Numbered from the stretch's first letter, positions 1 to 8,135 are shown. The stretch is DNA of 30,552 nt from an uncultured Nocardiaceae bacterium (GCA_936936565.1 CAKZIX010000185.1:1-30552), one strand, 5' to 3'. The notes: generated from the letters alone by a model not told the origin. A program made the numbers and translations.

Positions 1-200
1 GCCATCTGGACCATTTCGGTTGGCAACTCTGGCCAACTTTCCCTTAGCGCCATCAGCACTGGCGGAACGGATTCTTGTAACTGAGCGATCCCCGTACCGC
101 GACCTGTGACCTGGGCCGATACGTCGCCAGAGATGCCGGCCGCCCCGGCAAAAGAACCCTTCCGAGGCCAGCCCACATACGGCTCCGACGCCTTGTGCAT
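1..200 (-). CDS. Unrecognised protein, N-terminal part, runs off the left edge
   Basis: An open minus-strand frame starts at an ATG at 198-200 and continues without a stop to position 1, giving at least 66 residues that begin MHKASEPYVGWPRKG. An alternative GTG start lies 24 bases upstream, just after an in-frame TGA. The composition looks like real protein: a Gly/Ala-rich start, then a segment (ESVPPVLMALRESWPELP) that would form an amphipathic helix. I do not recognise the family. It lies 59 bases downstream of the next minus-strand gene (260-742), so the two may be co-transcribed. The position, left of an integrase and an IS fragment, suggests element cargo. It could also be a decaying gene. 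Confidence 0.4.
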   Translation of the reverse strand, partial: MHKASEPYVGWPRKGSFAGAAGISGDVSAQVTGRGTGIAQLQESVPPVLMALRESWPELPTEMVQM

Positions 201-259
201 GGCGCCCAGCGGCGCGGGGTGCACGCGCAGCGCCGGTCACCGACGTTGCGCTGGACACG

Positions 260-742
260 CTATGACGTGTACGGCCGAGTCGCCGAGGAGGAATGTCGCG
301 TGCGTTGAGAATGCCGGACGGCGGTGCATCCGGCAACCCCGTGACGAGGGGCCGTCATTGCCGCGACGACTCGGTCGATGTCGGTGTTGCCGGCCCAGGT
401 CAGCACCCATTCGTTGTCATCGCCCATCAGTGACAACGACTTCAGGCTGCCCGAATGTTGTCCCTCGGCATGATGGTCGAACAGGTGTCCGGAGCCTCCT
501 TGGTTGAGTCTGATCGAGTATCGGGCGATCATTCCGGCGAAGATCGTTTTGGCGCCGTCGCCTACGGCGGCGGCCCGCTTCATGGCGATGCGTTCATACG
601 TGCTCAGCGCATCGTCACGCCGGAACTTGTTCAGACAGTCCGACTCGTGGCGTGTCGCCGCGTCGGTCACCAAACCGCCGGTCGGCACGCGACGCAATCG
701 CGCCCAGCCATTGTCGCAGCACTCGTACCGGAACCCGGGCAC
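260..742 (-). CDS. Unrecognised protein, possible element cargo
   Basis: This is a 160-residue frame with a GTG start at 742 and only a weak upstream purine run (TTAGGA). The central part, about residues 35-125, reads like a folded domain: a charged helix (DDALSTYERIAMKRAAAVG) followed by alternating hydrophobic segments ending near NEWVLTWAGNTDIDRVVAAM. The last 30 residues are Arg/Ser/Thr-rich and low in quality, which suggests that a frameshift has replaced the original C-terminus. No family is recognised. The downstream neighbour (1-200) is on the same strand. It is reported because the central sequence does not look like a shadow frame, but start and end are uncertain. Confidence 0.4.
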   Translation of the reverse strand: MPGFRYECCDNGWARLRRVPTGGLVTDAATRHESDCLNKFRRDDALSTYERIAMKRAAAVGDGAKTIFAGMIARYSIRLNQGGSGHLFDHHAEGQHSGSLKSLSLMGDDNEWVLTWAGNTDIDRVVAAMTAPRHGVAGCTAVRHSQRTRHSSSATRPYTS

Positions 743-1133
743 ACCAGGGTCCTAACGTGCCGTACCGTCCAGTGTCGCCGCGTTCCGGGCTGCGGCTCAC
801 CCATCGACGGACACCTGCGTAGCCGTCACGCTCACGAAAGCCACCCACCTGCCCCGGCATGGCGCAACGACGTGACAGGGCGGCGTGGCGCCGCCGAATC
901 CGAGTCCGCGCCCAATGTCGGCGATGTCTGACGACGGTTTCCCACCGGCACCGTCGGCACCCGTGCCGACCACCGCGGCTGGCTCATCTTCACCGGATGC
1001 CCCGACGTGCGCGGACGCAGCAAGTCCACACGCCCGACTCCACGTCATTGGTCACCTTTGCCGGCCCGTTCACTGCGGCCCCAATTCGGCGACCCCGACA
1101 TTCGAGCTCGGTCACGGAGAAAGGAGCTCGCAC
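743..1133. other. Gap without a convincing gene
   Basis: Several overlapping frames are open on both strands here, but all are Arg/Pro/Ala-rich and look like by-products of high GC. I see no tRNA, clear terminator or repeat. The right end carries the ribosome binding site of the small gene at 1134. Decayed coding sequence is possible. Confidence 0.5.
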
Positions 1134-1436
1134 ATGAGATGGTTCGATGTTCACTACTGCCAGGATGGCGTCTGGCGACGCTACGGCCAAATCCGTGCTC
1201 GCACAATCGAAGAAGCCGCGGAAGTCCTCGGCGGCGGCTTCACTCCATGGCCATTCACGCCTGGTGAGCGCCGCCAACTCGTCGGCTACGTCGGCCGGCT
1301 GCTCGCGACTGTCACCGACACGGACTCTCGCAACCTTCGCGCCCCTGACCTCGTGGCCGAGCCTTCCAGCGAGTTACGGTCCGGGTCGGGTTCCCCCACT
1401 CCCTACGTGCGTCGGTCCACGCCAAAAGGCGAGTAA
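1134..1436 (+). CDS. Small unrecognised protein (100 aa)
   Basis: The ATG at 1134 is preceded by a strong Shine-Dalgarno run (AAAGGAGC, about 1120-1127), so it is preferred over in-frame upstream starts that would add 83 low-complexity residues. The protein begins MRWFDVHYCQDGVWRRYGQI, has an acidic helix-forming stretch (ARTIEEAAEVLGGGF) and a segment TPGERRQLVGYVGRLLATV, and ends in a polar tail. There is no signal peptide, membrane segment or recognised family. Lying upstream of the Xis-like and integrase genes, it is probably accessory cargo of the left-hand element. Confidence rests on the RBS and the non-random first 65 residues. Confidence 0.5.
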   Translation: MRWFDVHYCQDGVWRRYGQIRARTIEEAAEVLGGGFTPWPFTPGERRQLVGYVGRLLATVTDTDSRNLRAPDLVAEPSSELRSGSGSPTPYVRRSTPKGE

Positions 1437-1496
1437 TCGCGTAGAACTCGTCCATTTCAGACGCGTCCAGCGGCTTCTTTCCAGGCAGATCGCATA

Positions 1497-1742
1497 AAGG
1501 TGCGCGTGAACGGCCGCGCGGTCCGCGTGCACGCCCTGGTCGCCACCGGCGTGAACACCGCGGGGCTACCGCGAGATCCTCGGCGTGCAGGTCACCAGCA
1601 GCGAGGATGGCGCCGGCTGGCTGGGCTTCTTCCGCGACCTCGTCGCCCGCGGCCTGTCCGGGGTCCATCTGGTCACCTCCGACGCCCAGTCCGGTCTCGT
1701 GGCCGCGATCGGCGCCACCCTGCCCGGCGCGGCCTCGCAACA
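1497..1742 (+). pseudogene. IS256-family transposase fragment, frameshifted
   Basis: Translation gives VRVNGRAVRVHALVATGVN in one frame and then YREILGVQVTSSEDGAGW to SDAQSGLVAAIGATLPGAA in another. Together this is the catalytic core of an IS256 (Mutator-type) transposase around the second Asp of its DDE triad (the D in VTSDAQSGL). The frame break is at about 1561-1565, where an extra G in GGGGCTACC splits AGYREILGV. The N-terminal part, the region after GAA, the third catalytic residue and both terminal inverted repeats are missing or unrecognisable. It is a dead relic of one insertion inside the left-hand element. Confidence 0.85.
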
Positions 1743-2041
1743 CGGCCGTGGCCTGCCAGCTCCTGAACAGCCTCGGCGAGGCTCAGCCCTTACCGAATCG
1801 TGAACATCGCAGAACCGCACAGCTGCGCCGGCCCGTCGCCGCCGAAACGACCCCGTGAATCCGGGTGTCAATTGTCGCGACCTGATAGTGCGCCAAACGG
1901 ATTTGCACTACGAATGCTATTCGACAAACGCCCATGGCTGCGGTAATCGTTGACGTAGCGATCCGATTGGGAATGGCCCTGGCGGGGCTGGGTATGTGCG
2001 AGGTCGCCGACCTGCTCATCGACGCCAGGAAGGCCCCGTCA

Positions 2042-2329
2042 GTGTTCACATCGAGCGAAGCCCAGCGCGCCTCATCGAGTTCCTCGACCCAGCCGCCGAG
2101 TGGCGAAATCGCCAGCCGCGCACCGCATCGCGTGCTGGACATCAAGGAAGTCTCTGCCCGCACAGGGCACAGCCCCGACCGAATCCGTCATCTTCGCGTC
2201 GCAGGCCACGAGCTCTACGACAAGGCGTGGAAGAACGGCGACGCGGCGTCCTCGCCGCTGATGTGGGACGAAGCCGACGTCGACGCATGGGTCGAAGAGC
2301 AAAAGGACAAGACCGCACGCCGCCGGTAG
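2042..2329 (+). CDS. Xis-like (excisionase-type) helix-turn-helix protein
   Basis: The last 65 residues (VLDIKEVSARTGHSPDRIRH to WDEADVDAWVEEQK) match the winged-HTH layout of small actinobacterial excisionase/AlpA-type proteins: a helix, a turn with TGHSPDRIRHLR as recognition segment, and a C-terminal acidic helix. The GTG at 2042 is chosen because AGGAAGG lies 8 bases upstream, giving 95 aa. An ATG at 1934 in the same frame would give 131 aa but has no visible RBS. The Ser-rich residues 5-20 are probably a linker. It sits 168 bases upstream of the integrase on the same strand, the usual xis-int order, so it likely directs excision of the left-hand element. Confidence 0.65.
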   Translation: MFTSSEAQRASSSSSTQPPSGEIASRAPHRVLDIKEVSARTGHSPDRIRHLRVAGHELYDKAWKNGDAASSPLMWDEADVDAWVEEQKDKTARRR

Positions 2330-2497
2330 TGGCGCGCCTGGTCCACGCACCTCGAACCACCACGAGCGCAACCACGTCCGTCACGCCCCGCGCGGCTGGC
2401 GCACAACGCCCGTTCGATCACGACCGCGCGTCGGGTCGCAAGGTCTTTCAACCTTTGCCTGCCCTGCTCTCGCGGCGTTCGCCCGTCAGGAGGTTCC

Positions 2498-3799
2498 ATG
2501 CCACGCGGCCGCCCGCCCCTGGAGATCGGCGCCTGGGGAAATATCAGTCGGGAAGAGATCACGCCCGGCAAGTGGGAAGCGTCGGGACGAGTGCGCGACG
2601 CCGACGGTGTTACCCGGCAAGTCGCCAGGCGCACACCACGCGGTGTCTACGACCGGAAAGGCGCCGCGGCCGAACGCGAGCTGAAACGGCATCTCGCTGA
2701 GCGCATCCCACCCAGCGATGCCACCATCACACCCGACTCGACCATCGAAGAGTTGTGGAAGAAGTACCGCCAGCACTTGGTCGACCGCAAGCGGGCCAGC
2801 AACACCCTGCTGCGCAACGACGGCAACTCCAAGATCATTCTGACGTCCCTGCGGGCGGTCCGGATCCGCGAGATGGCACAGGTGCAGCGCGGCGAAGAGT
2901 TCATCCGCACGGTCGAGACGGAGCACGGCCCCGGCGCCGCGCGTTCGGTGCGCGCCACGCTGTCCGGGATGATGAGCATGGCCGTGCGCTACGGCGCACT
3001 GGCGGTCAATCCGATTCGAGAGACGTTGCCCGCCGACGCCAGTGCTCGCAAGCCCGCACGTTCACTCGAGAATGACCAGATCGAGCGAATTCTGCATGAC
3101 ATCGAGCACTCGCAGCTTCCGTGCCCGCCGATCCAGAAGGGCAAGGACGGCACCGTCCGTCAACCCCGGTACAAGGTGCCCACGGTGGCGAAGTTCTGCG
3201 CGCGCGCCGACATCCCGGACATCGTCAACGGCTTCGCCGGCACGGGCGTACGCGCGTCGGAGCTGTTCGCGTTCCTCTGGGACGACTTCGACCCGGACGC
3301 GAAGATCCTCACGGTCACCGGCAAGGTCGTGCGCGAACCGGGCGTGGGTATGGTGCGCATCACCGTCGAGAACGCCAAGAACATCCACCGCGCACTGCCG
3401 TTGGCCGATGTCACCGTCGAGCGGCTGCTACGTCGACGGGATCGGATGCCGGACAACGAGCTGGGACTGATCTTCCCGTCGGCCAAGGGCACGATCATGG
3501 ATCCAACCAACTTCAACGATCAATGGCGGCGCGTGCGGACGGCGCTGGGTTACGACTTCGAGATCGATCTGTCGGTGACCGGCCACACCTGGCGCAAGAC
3601 GGTCCTGAGCATCGGCGAGGAGGCCGGGCTGCCGACCTCGGAGCTAGCCGACCACGCCGGGCACGCCGAGATCATGACCCGCCAGTCCTACCTCGGCCGC
3701 AAGCGCCCTGGCCGTCGCGGCGTCGCCGACGCGCTCAACCAGGCACTGCCCAAGGGCATGCGGCGCAGCGGCGAGGTCGCCGGAAATTCCGGGGAGTAA
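2498..3799 (+). CDS. int: Tyrosine recombinase (phage-type integrase)
   Basis: This 433-residue protein has a strong RBS (AGGAGG) 6 bases before the ATG. The N-terminal 90 residues include an arm-binding-type segment, residues 80-180 are a SAM-like core-binding domain, and the rest is the catalytic domain. Catalytic residues visible are R252 (GTGVRASELF), H363 and R366 (TGHTWRKT), H389 (DHAGHAEI) and the nucleophile Y398 nine residues later (TRQSYLGR). An insertion of about 30 residues lies before the first Arg. The gene ends 58 bases from the tRNA-fMet 3' fragment at 3858-3900 and points at it, as expected for an integrase at the end of its own element. It is intact, in contrast to the related relic at 27561-27665. 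It should act on the tRNA-fMet attachment site. Confidence 0.95.
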   Translation: MPRGRPPLEIGAWGNISREEITPGKWEASGRVRDADGVTRQVARRTPRGVYDRKGAAAERELKRHLAERIPPSDATITPDSTIEELWKKYRQHLVDRKRASNTLLRNDGNSKIILTSLRAVRIREMAQVQRGEEFIRTVETEHGPGAARSVRATLSGMMSMAVRYGALAVNPIRETLPADASARKPARSLENDQIERILHDIEHSQLPCPPIQKGKDGTVRQPRYKVPTVAKFCARADIPDIVNGFAGTGVRASELFAFLWDDFDPDAKILTVTGKVVREPGVGMVRITVENAKNIHRALPLADVTVERLLRRRDRMPDNELGLIFPSAKGTIMDPTNFNDQWRRVRTALGYDFEIDLSVTGHTWRKTVLSIGEEAGLPTSELADHAGHAEIMTRQSYLGRKRPGRRGVADALNQALPKGMRRSGEVAGNSGE

Positions 3800-3822
3800 G
3801 CGTGGAATTCAGGCAAAAGTTC

Positions 3823-3861
3823 GGCCCAGGTCAGTCGGTTTAAGACCTCCTGACCTTGGCC
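3823..3861 (-). terminator. Hairpin between int and the tRNA-fMet fragment
   Basis: Arms 3823-3834 (GGCCCAGGTCAG) and 3850-3861 (CTGACCTTGGCC) pair over 12 bases with one mismatch around a 15-base loop. Read on the minus strand it follows the tRNA 3' end and is succeeded by GAACTTTT, the layout of an intrinsic terminator for the tRNA. On the plus strand it lies just after the int stop and may also end int transcription. The right-hand tRNA copy has a matching hairpin at 27687-27727. Confidence 0.6.
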
Positions 3862-3900
3862 TTTGGTAGCGGGGACAGGATTCGAACCTGCGACCTCTGG
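3858..3900 (-). repeat. Attachment-site repeat, left copy (3' fragment of tRNA-fMet)
   Basis: These 43 bases are identical to 27724-27766, and the match extends to 52 bases (3849-3900) with one mismatch at 3857. The segment contains the tRNA-fMet 3' end (CCA, acceptor strand, T arm, variable loop and the start of the anticodon stem). No 5' half of a tRNA follows: at 3901 the sequence departs from the intact gene. It therefore cannot make a tRNA. It is the duplicated attachment core left by site-specific integration and marks the junction between the left-hand element and the island. Confidence 0.93.
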
Positions 3901-3925
3901 ATATCAGGTTCCGATCGCGCATCCC

Positions 3926-4062
3926 ACATGTCACCATATGTCAAATATCGCGCTGACCTCGCGATATGCGTTTCGCTCCTGCGGCCGACATGGGCCGTTA
4001 TGGGTCCTGATGGCGGAAATTCCGACGCATAAACGACGCGCGAACATGGGCAGATATGGGGT
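3926..4062 (+). repeat. Three direct-repeat sites, candidate integrase arm sites
   Basis: Three 19-base units occur at 3926-3944 (ACATGTCACCATATGTCAA), 3988-4006 (ACATGGGCCGTTATGGGTC) and 4044-4062 (ACATGGGCAGATATGGGGT), spaced 62 and 56 bases apart. Each is itself a doubled half-site, ATGKS-N5-ATGKS, placing half-sites one helical turn apart on the same face. The array begins 25 bases inside the island from the attachment core. This position and spacing resemble the arm-type sites of tyrosine integrases or Xis sites of integrative elements. No long, well-supported gene covers the array. Confidence 0.6.
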
Positions 4063-4356
4063 ATGGATCGATCGCCCGCGCAAACGCCGCACGGCACCAC
4101 ACTATCTTGAGTTCACTGCCGTGTCCGCGTGCTGTTCGATGGCGAACCCCTCGAAAGTCTGTTGCTACCTCATTGGAACCGATTAATCCCAATGCGGCGA
4201 CTACAACATGTGGCTGGTGGGATGAGTCGCCATGCTGCGACGGCCAATTACAATTGACGGACAACGACGGACTGTTCGATTCGGCAGCAATCGGACAATG
4301 CGGTCTGATGCGATGGTGGTCGTCGTAACGGTTGGCGGCCAGCATCTCGGCGCCAT
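4063..4356. other. Island end region, no gene seen
   Basis: This stretch lies between the repeat array and the end of the Eis-like gene. It is less GC-rich than its surroundings. I see no credible coding frame, tRNA or strong hairpin terminator for the operon that ends at 4357. It may belong to the attachment region or be non-coding remains. Confidence 0.5.
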
Positions 4357-5577
4357 TCAGAAGGAGGTGCCGCAGAACGGCTGGCGCTCGGCTCTGAACA
4401 TTCGGTCGACAGTTTCCACAGTTCCTGCGCGCAGCTCCGTGAGTCGGCCAGCAGAAGCGAGTCCGGACGCGCTGTGTCCGCCGAGGTACAGGCTGCCGAG
4501 GTCGGCCAATCCTATTCGCACGTCGGGTGAGTCGTCGGTGCGAGAGCAGTCGGCGACGCCGTTGTGGATGTCGACTCGGAATCGTCCGCCAGCTCGGTCG
4601 AGTGGATCCTCCACTTCGATCACCAGTGCAGCGTCTGCGCAGTACTGTCGGGCGGTCAACGCGGCAGGTACGTCCATGATGCGCAGCCATAGGTGGTCCT
4701 CGACGGCGGTGGTGCGCGCGGCGCGCAGGTCACTCAGTTTGAGCGCGAGCGGATCGTCGGCGGCCGCTTCGACGTGAGCCGTGTCGAACATCTCCAGTCC
4801 GAGCAAGGCTTGAAGTAGCTCAGTGTGCGCGTCGTCGGTGATGGTGCAGAAGTCTTCGACGGAGACAACGCCGCCCGATGTGTTCGGCGTAATCCGATAC
4901 GTGATGTAGCCGTCGGGATGGATAATGAAGAAGAGTGGTGACCGGTTGCGGCGCTGCGTGATTCGATCCTCAATTAGGTCCGTCCACCATGCGTCGTCGC
5001 GGCTCACCGAACCGGCGGTGCGTGCGTGCCACCGTTCGTAGATGCCAGGCAATCGCAAGATGGCCTCGTCGGCGTTCACTTCACGTGCTCGGCTCGGTGT
5101 GCTGGGACGCAGACGCAGCTCCGCGTGCCGTCTGTCGATCTCGAACCGTCGGCGGTATGTGGCGACGCCGAGACCAAATCGGCCGTAGATCGTTGCCTTA
5201 CTCGGCATTCCCGCGATGGCGAGATAGCCGCGGTCGGCGACGAGCGCAAGTAGTTCGGTGTACATCTTTCGGAAGATGCCGCGACGCTGGTGGGTCGCCG
5301 CGACGAGGGTCATTCCGCCTCCGGCGATTGGTATCGTGCCGCCGGTCACTGTCATGCGCATTCGGTAGTACATTGCCGTACCAACTAGGAACGGGCGGTC
5401 CGGGTCTCGGAGGTCTTCCGCGACTAGGATGTCGTCGGGATCGACGCGTCGTTTCCAGGCTGCGAGATCCGCTGGTGCGGCGGAGTTTCCGAATGCGCGT
5501 GCGTGAGTGTCGAATATGGCGCGCCAGTCGTCAGCAGTGGCGGACCGAATCCGAATGGCTTCGTTGTTGTTGTTCAT
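4357..5577 (-). CDS. Eis-like GNAT N-acyltransferase
   Basis: The 406 residues match the length and layout of mycobacterial Eis (about 402 aa): an N-terminal GNAT domain, a second GNAT-like domain and a C-terminal SCP2-like domain. Acyl-CoA-binding features are GGGMTLVAATHQRRGIFRKM (about residues 86-105), including the RRG pyrophosphate loop. Y131 in ATIYGRFGLG aligns with the Eis general acid, and the protein ends in Phe406, whose terminal carboxylate is the general base in Eis. Eis enzymes transfer acyl groups from CoA to amines of aminoglycosides. The start overlaps the chorismatase stop (ATGA, 5574-5577), so it is translationally coupled as the last gene of the operon. In this context it may protect the producer by acylating the aminocyclitol amine, or may be the biosynthetic N-acyltransferase. 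The role cannot be decided from sequence. Confidence 0.9.
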   Translation of the reverse strand: MNNNNEAIRIRSATADDWRAIFDTHARAFGNSAAPADLAAWKRRVDPDDILVAEDLRDPDRPFLVGTAMYYRMRMTVTGGTIPIAGGGMTLVAATHQRRGIFRKMYTELLALVADRGYLAIAGMPSKATIYGRFGLGVATYRRRFEIDRRHAELRLRPSTPSRAREVNADEAILRLPGIYERWHARTAGSVSRDDAWWTDLIEDRITQRRNRSPLFFIIHPDGYITYRITPNTSGGVVSVEDFCTITDDAHTELLQALLGLEMFDTAHVEAAADDPLALKLSDLRAARTTAVEDHLWLRIMDVPAALTARQYCADAALVIEVEDPLDRAGGRFRVDIHNGVADCSRTDDSPDVRIGLADLGSLYLGGHSASGLASAGRLTELRAGTVETVDRMFRAERQPFCGTSF

Positions 5578-6677
5578 TTGTCGTCCTCTGCGTCAATCGC
5601 GGCGTTGCGGCCGGTCGGCGGGAGTTGCGACGAACCGCTCGACGCTGGGGTTTCGGCATCGGCGCTGCGACGATGGTGGAAGATGCCCTCGATCTCGACA
5701 AGTAGGTCCTTCCGGCAGATGTCGACATTTAGGTATCGGATGTCGGTGTCGCTGCCGAAGACCGCCTCGCAGCGATTTCTGATGTGCGACAAGTGTTCTC
5801 GGTGGCGTACGTATACCTTGATCATCTCCATGTCGGGTAGCCGATAGGACAGGCCCGGACAGTACTTCGACAGGTTGTGTTCGCCGACGAGGTAGGCGAC
5901 GTTGGCCAGGGCGACATCGCATTGGCGGTCCAGGTTGCCGGCGTGCACCGTTTCGTGGCCGAGGATGCTCGCCGTACCGGCAACGAATAGAGTGCCGAAG
6001 TCGTCTGTTTCACTCGAGGAAGCGACGTGGGTAGCGCGCGCGAAGGTGGGTGACTTCGGTCCGTACCTTGCGGGGTATCGATAGGCGGGTACCTGCCGCG
6101 GATTTTCGATATGAGTCGTGGTCGCGTCGCCGGTGCTGAGGAAGTAGAACGAGATGCCGCTCGCACGCGCACCGACCCCTGTCGCGGCGGGAATGGCCTT
6201 GTTGAAGGTAGTGAAGGCTTCTGATCTGCCGCGGCAGAAGTCCCGGTAGGTTTCCAGCCCTTCGGCGTTGTCGCCGTTGATGTCGCCGATGTAGTTCCAC
6301 ATTCGGAACAGATGCGGGAATCCCAACGAGTCGATCAGCTCGAACGCGGTCGAGTATTTCGCTCGGGTTTCGTTGGTGTAGTTGCCCGAGGGTGCAATCC
6401 TGCCGGCGCAGAACAGCCTATGATGATCGTGGGCGTAGACAAGGCCGTCGACCTCACCGGAGTTGATGGGTCCGTCAGTTATCCAACTTTCCGAGAATGC
6501 CGAACCAGGGTCGTCGACCATCCGCAGCGGCAGGTGCGGCACCCCGTTCCGAAGCCCGGGCGCGTCGCTGTGCTCACCGAACGTAATCGAGGCGAGCGTA
6601 TCGCTGGACACGTCCGAAGCTCCGTCCGCGTCGTGGAATTCGCAGGTCAGTGGGGATCGGGCTCGGGTCTTGATCAT
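5574..6677 (-). CDS. Chorismatase, FkbO/Hyg5 family
   Basis: This 367-residue protein hydrolyses chorismate to pyruvate plus either 3-hydroxybenzoate (Hyg5 type) or dihydroxycyclohexadienoate (FkbO type). Recognisable blocks are DGLVYAHDHHRLFCAG (about residue 80), FNKAIPAATGVGARASGISF (about 158-178), RYGPKSPTFARA and the active-site loop GTASILGHETVHAGNL (about 235-250), followed by a RidA-like C-terminal fold. GGGGGG lies about 8 bases upstream of the ATG. The last 30 residues are a polar tail. It overlaps the Eis-like gene by 4 bases and starts 105 bases after the aminotransferase. Given an aryl-acid ligase in the same operon, a hydroxybenzoate product (Hyg5 type) is the likelier one, but the subtype-determining residues were not verified. 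Confidence 0.88.
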   Translation of the reverse strand: MIKTRARSPLTCEFHDADGASDVSSDTLASITFGEHSDAPGLRNGVPHLPLRMVDDPGSAFSESWITDGPINSGEVDGLVYAHDHHRLFCAGRIAPSGNYTNETRAKYSTAFELIDSLGFPHLFRMWNYIGDINGDNAEGLETYRDFCRGRSEAFTTFNKAIPAATGVGARASGISFYFLSTGDATTTHIENPRQVPAYRYPARYGPKSPTFARATHVASSSETDDFGTLFVAGTASILGHETVHAGNLDRQCDVALANVAYLVGEHNLSKYCPGLSYRLPDMEMIKVYVRHREHLSHIRNRCEAVFGSDTDIRYLNVDICRKDLLVEIEGIFHHRRSADAETPASSGSSQLPPTGRNAAIDAEDDK

Positions 6678-6782
6678 GGAATTCCCCCCTTGGGTCGTGG
6701 AAATTACTTGCGTACTTCAGATTTCGGCGAAGTGAGATGCGCGTGAACAGACGTGCTGCGCGTAACACGACTTGCGTCCGGC

Positions 6783-8057
6783 TTAGCCCAGAGACGATCG
6801 ATTGGTCAGTACCTTCTCGAACGCGGCGACGACGTCCGTGATGTCGTGCGGATCGCCCAGGAGTGCGCTGTGGTGCAGGAGAAGGGTGTGATCGCGGTAG
6901 TGGTCGGCACCTGGATAGGTCCGACCGCGGGCCCGGGCTGCGCCTTCGCTCCATAATCGCGCGAACCGCTGTTTGGTATGCGGGCGAAGCAGTGGGCTGC
7001 GGTGAAGCGGTACGCGCGGCGGATACACGTTCGTGTTGAGTTCGGCGGTGACGGCGGCAGCGACTCTGTCGATCGGCGTGCTGCCGAATGTCCCTGGCCT
7101 GAACTGGATTCCGTATTCGTAAATCGCTCGCCGGTCAACTTGCTGGGGCACCGGCACGACCGATAGGCCGGGCATCACCGACAGCGCAGCGTGAAGTTCC
7201 TTTGCTCGTTGTTCTCGGTGGATATGTTGGTCGTCGAGTCGAGGAAGCTGATCTAGCAAGAGAGCGGCGGTCAGCTCGGACATGCAGTAGTTGGCGCCCA
7301 TTATCTCCGCGTGTTCGGCGAGTTCGTGCTCGTACGGACCCGGCGGCTGATCGGCGTAACCGCGGGAGTCTGCTCGCAGCATCAGCATTCGGCGATATAG
7401 TGATTCGTCGTCGGTGATGGCGGCACCGGCCTCCCCTCCGGCAAGTGGCTTTGCCGCGCCCAGGCTGAAGACCCCTACGGCACCGAATGTGCCGACCGAC
7501 TTGCCCTGCCAACGTGCGCCGTGCGCCTGGGAGCAGTCTTCGATAAGGGCTACGCCTCTTTGTGCCGTGACCTCGGTGATCTCGTCGATCGAAGCTACGG
7601 TGCACGCGAGGTGGACGGCGATGACGGCCTTCGTGGACGGGGAGATCACCTTGTGGATTGTTGCGGCGGTTAGGCACCCGCTGGCAGGGTCCACGTCGGC
7701 GAGTACGGGTAGCGCACCGACCCGAAGAACCGCGGTCGCCGGGGCGACCCACGTCATAGCCGGTACGACTACTTCGTCACCGGGACCGACTCCCAGTGCC
7801 TCCAGAGCAATGACGAGCGCGCTCGATCCGTGGTCGACACTCACGCAGAAGGCGGCGTCGTTGTAGGCGGCGAATGATTCCGCGAACGATCGTTCGCGGG
7901 ACTTGCCGCCGGTGGCACTGTGCCAGGTCACCGACCAGCGTCGCGATCGTAGGGCGCCCACCAGCGCTCGCTCGGTGTCATCGTCGTACTGCGGCCATCG
8001 TGGCCAGTCGTTTCGCGCACGGACCGGGGCTCCGCCGTGAATGGCCAGCGTGCTCAT
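6783..8057 (-). CDS. DegT/DnrJ/EryC1/StrS-family aminotransferase, likely DOI aminotransferase
   Basis: This is a 424-residue PLP enzyme of fold type I. The start MSTLAIHGGAPVRARNDWPRWP and the following WSVTWHSATGGKSRERSFAE are typical of the BtrS/NeoB/StsC branch (L-glutamine:inosose aminotransferases). D174 in EDCSQAHGA should bind the pyridine nitrogen, and K203 in GAAKPLAGGEAGA is the Schiff-base lysine. The context says what it aminates: the next upstream gene is a 2-deoxy-scyllo-inosose synthase, so the expected product is 2-deoxy-scyllo-inosamine. An AHBA-synthase-like role is less likely because no aminoshikimate genes are present. The 105-base gap to the chorismatase and 78-base gap from the synthase are compatible with one transcript. 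Confidence 0.9.
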   Translation of the reverse strand: MSTLAIHGGAPVRARNDWPRWPQYDDDTERALVGALRSRRWSVTWHSATGGKSRERSFAESFAAYNDAAFCVSVDHGSSALVIALEALGVGPGDEVVVPAMTWVAPATAVLRVGALPVLADVDPASGCLTAATIHKVISPSTKAVIAVHLACTVASIDEITEVTAQRGVALIEDCSQAHGARWQGKSVGTFGAVGVFSLGAAKPLAGGEAGAAITDDESLYRRMLMLRADSRGYADQPPGPYEHELAEHAEIMGANYCMSELTAALLLDQLPRLDDQHIHREQRAKELHAALSVMPGLSVVPVPQQVDRRAIYEYGIQFRPGTFGSTPIDRVAAAVTAELNTNVYPPRVPLHRSPLLRPHTKQRFARLWSEGAARARGRTYPGADHYRDHTLLLHHSALLGDPHDITDVVAAFEKVLTNRSSLG

Positions 8058-8135
8058 TTTGTTTCCTTCCCCAGCTTGGGTGGAACGGGGACATTGCGCA
8101 ACCAGGGACAGTCAGGGTCCGCGTTGTCGTCGTGG

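Noticed and set aside
3863..4186. Plus-strand frame of 107 codons across the left attachment site
   Set aside because: It begins inside the tRNA fragment, covers the repeat array, has no RBS and no recognisable family.
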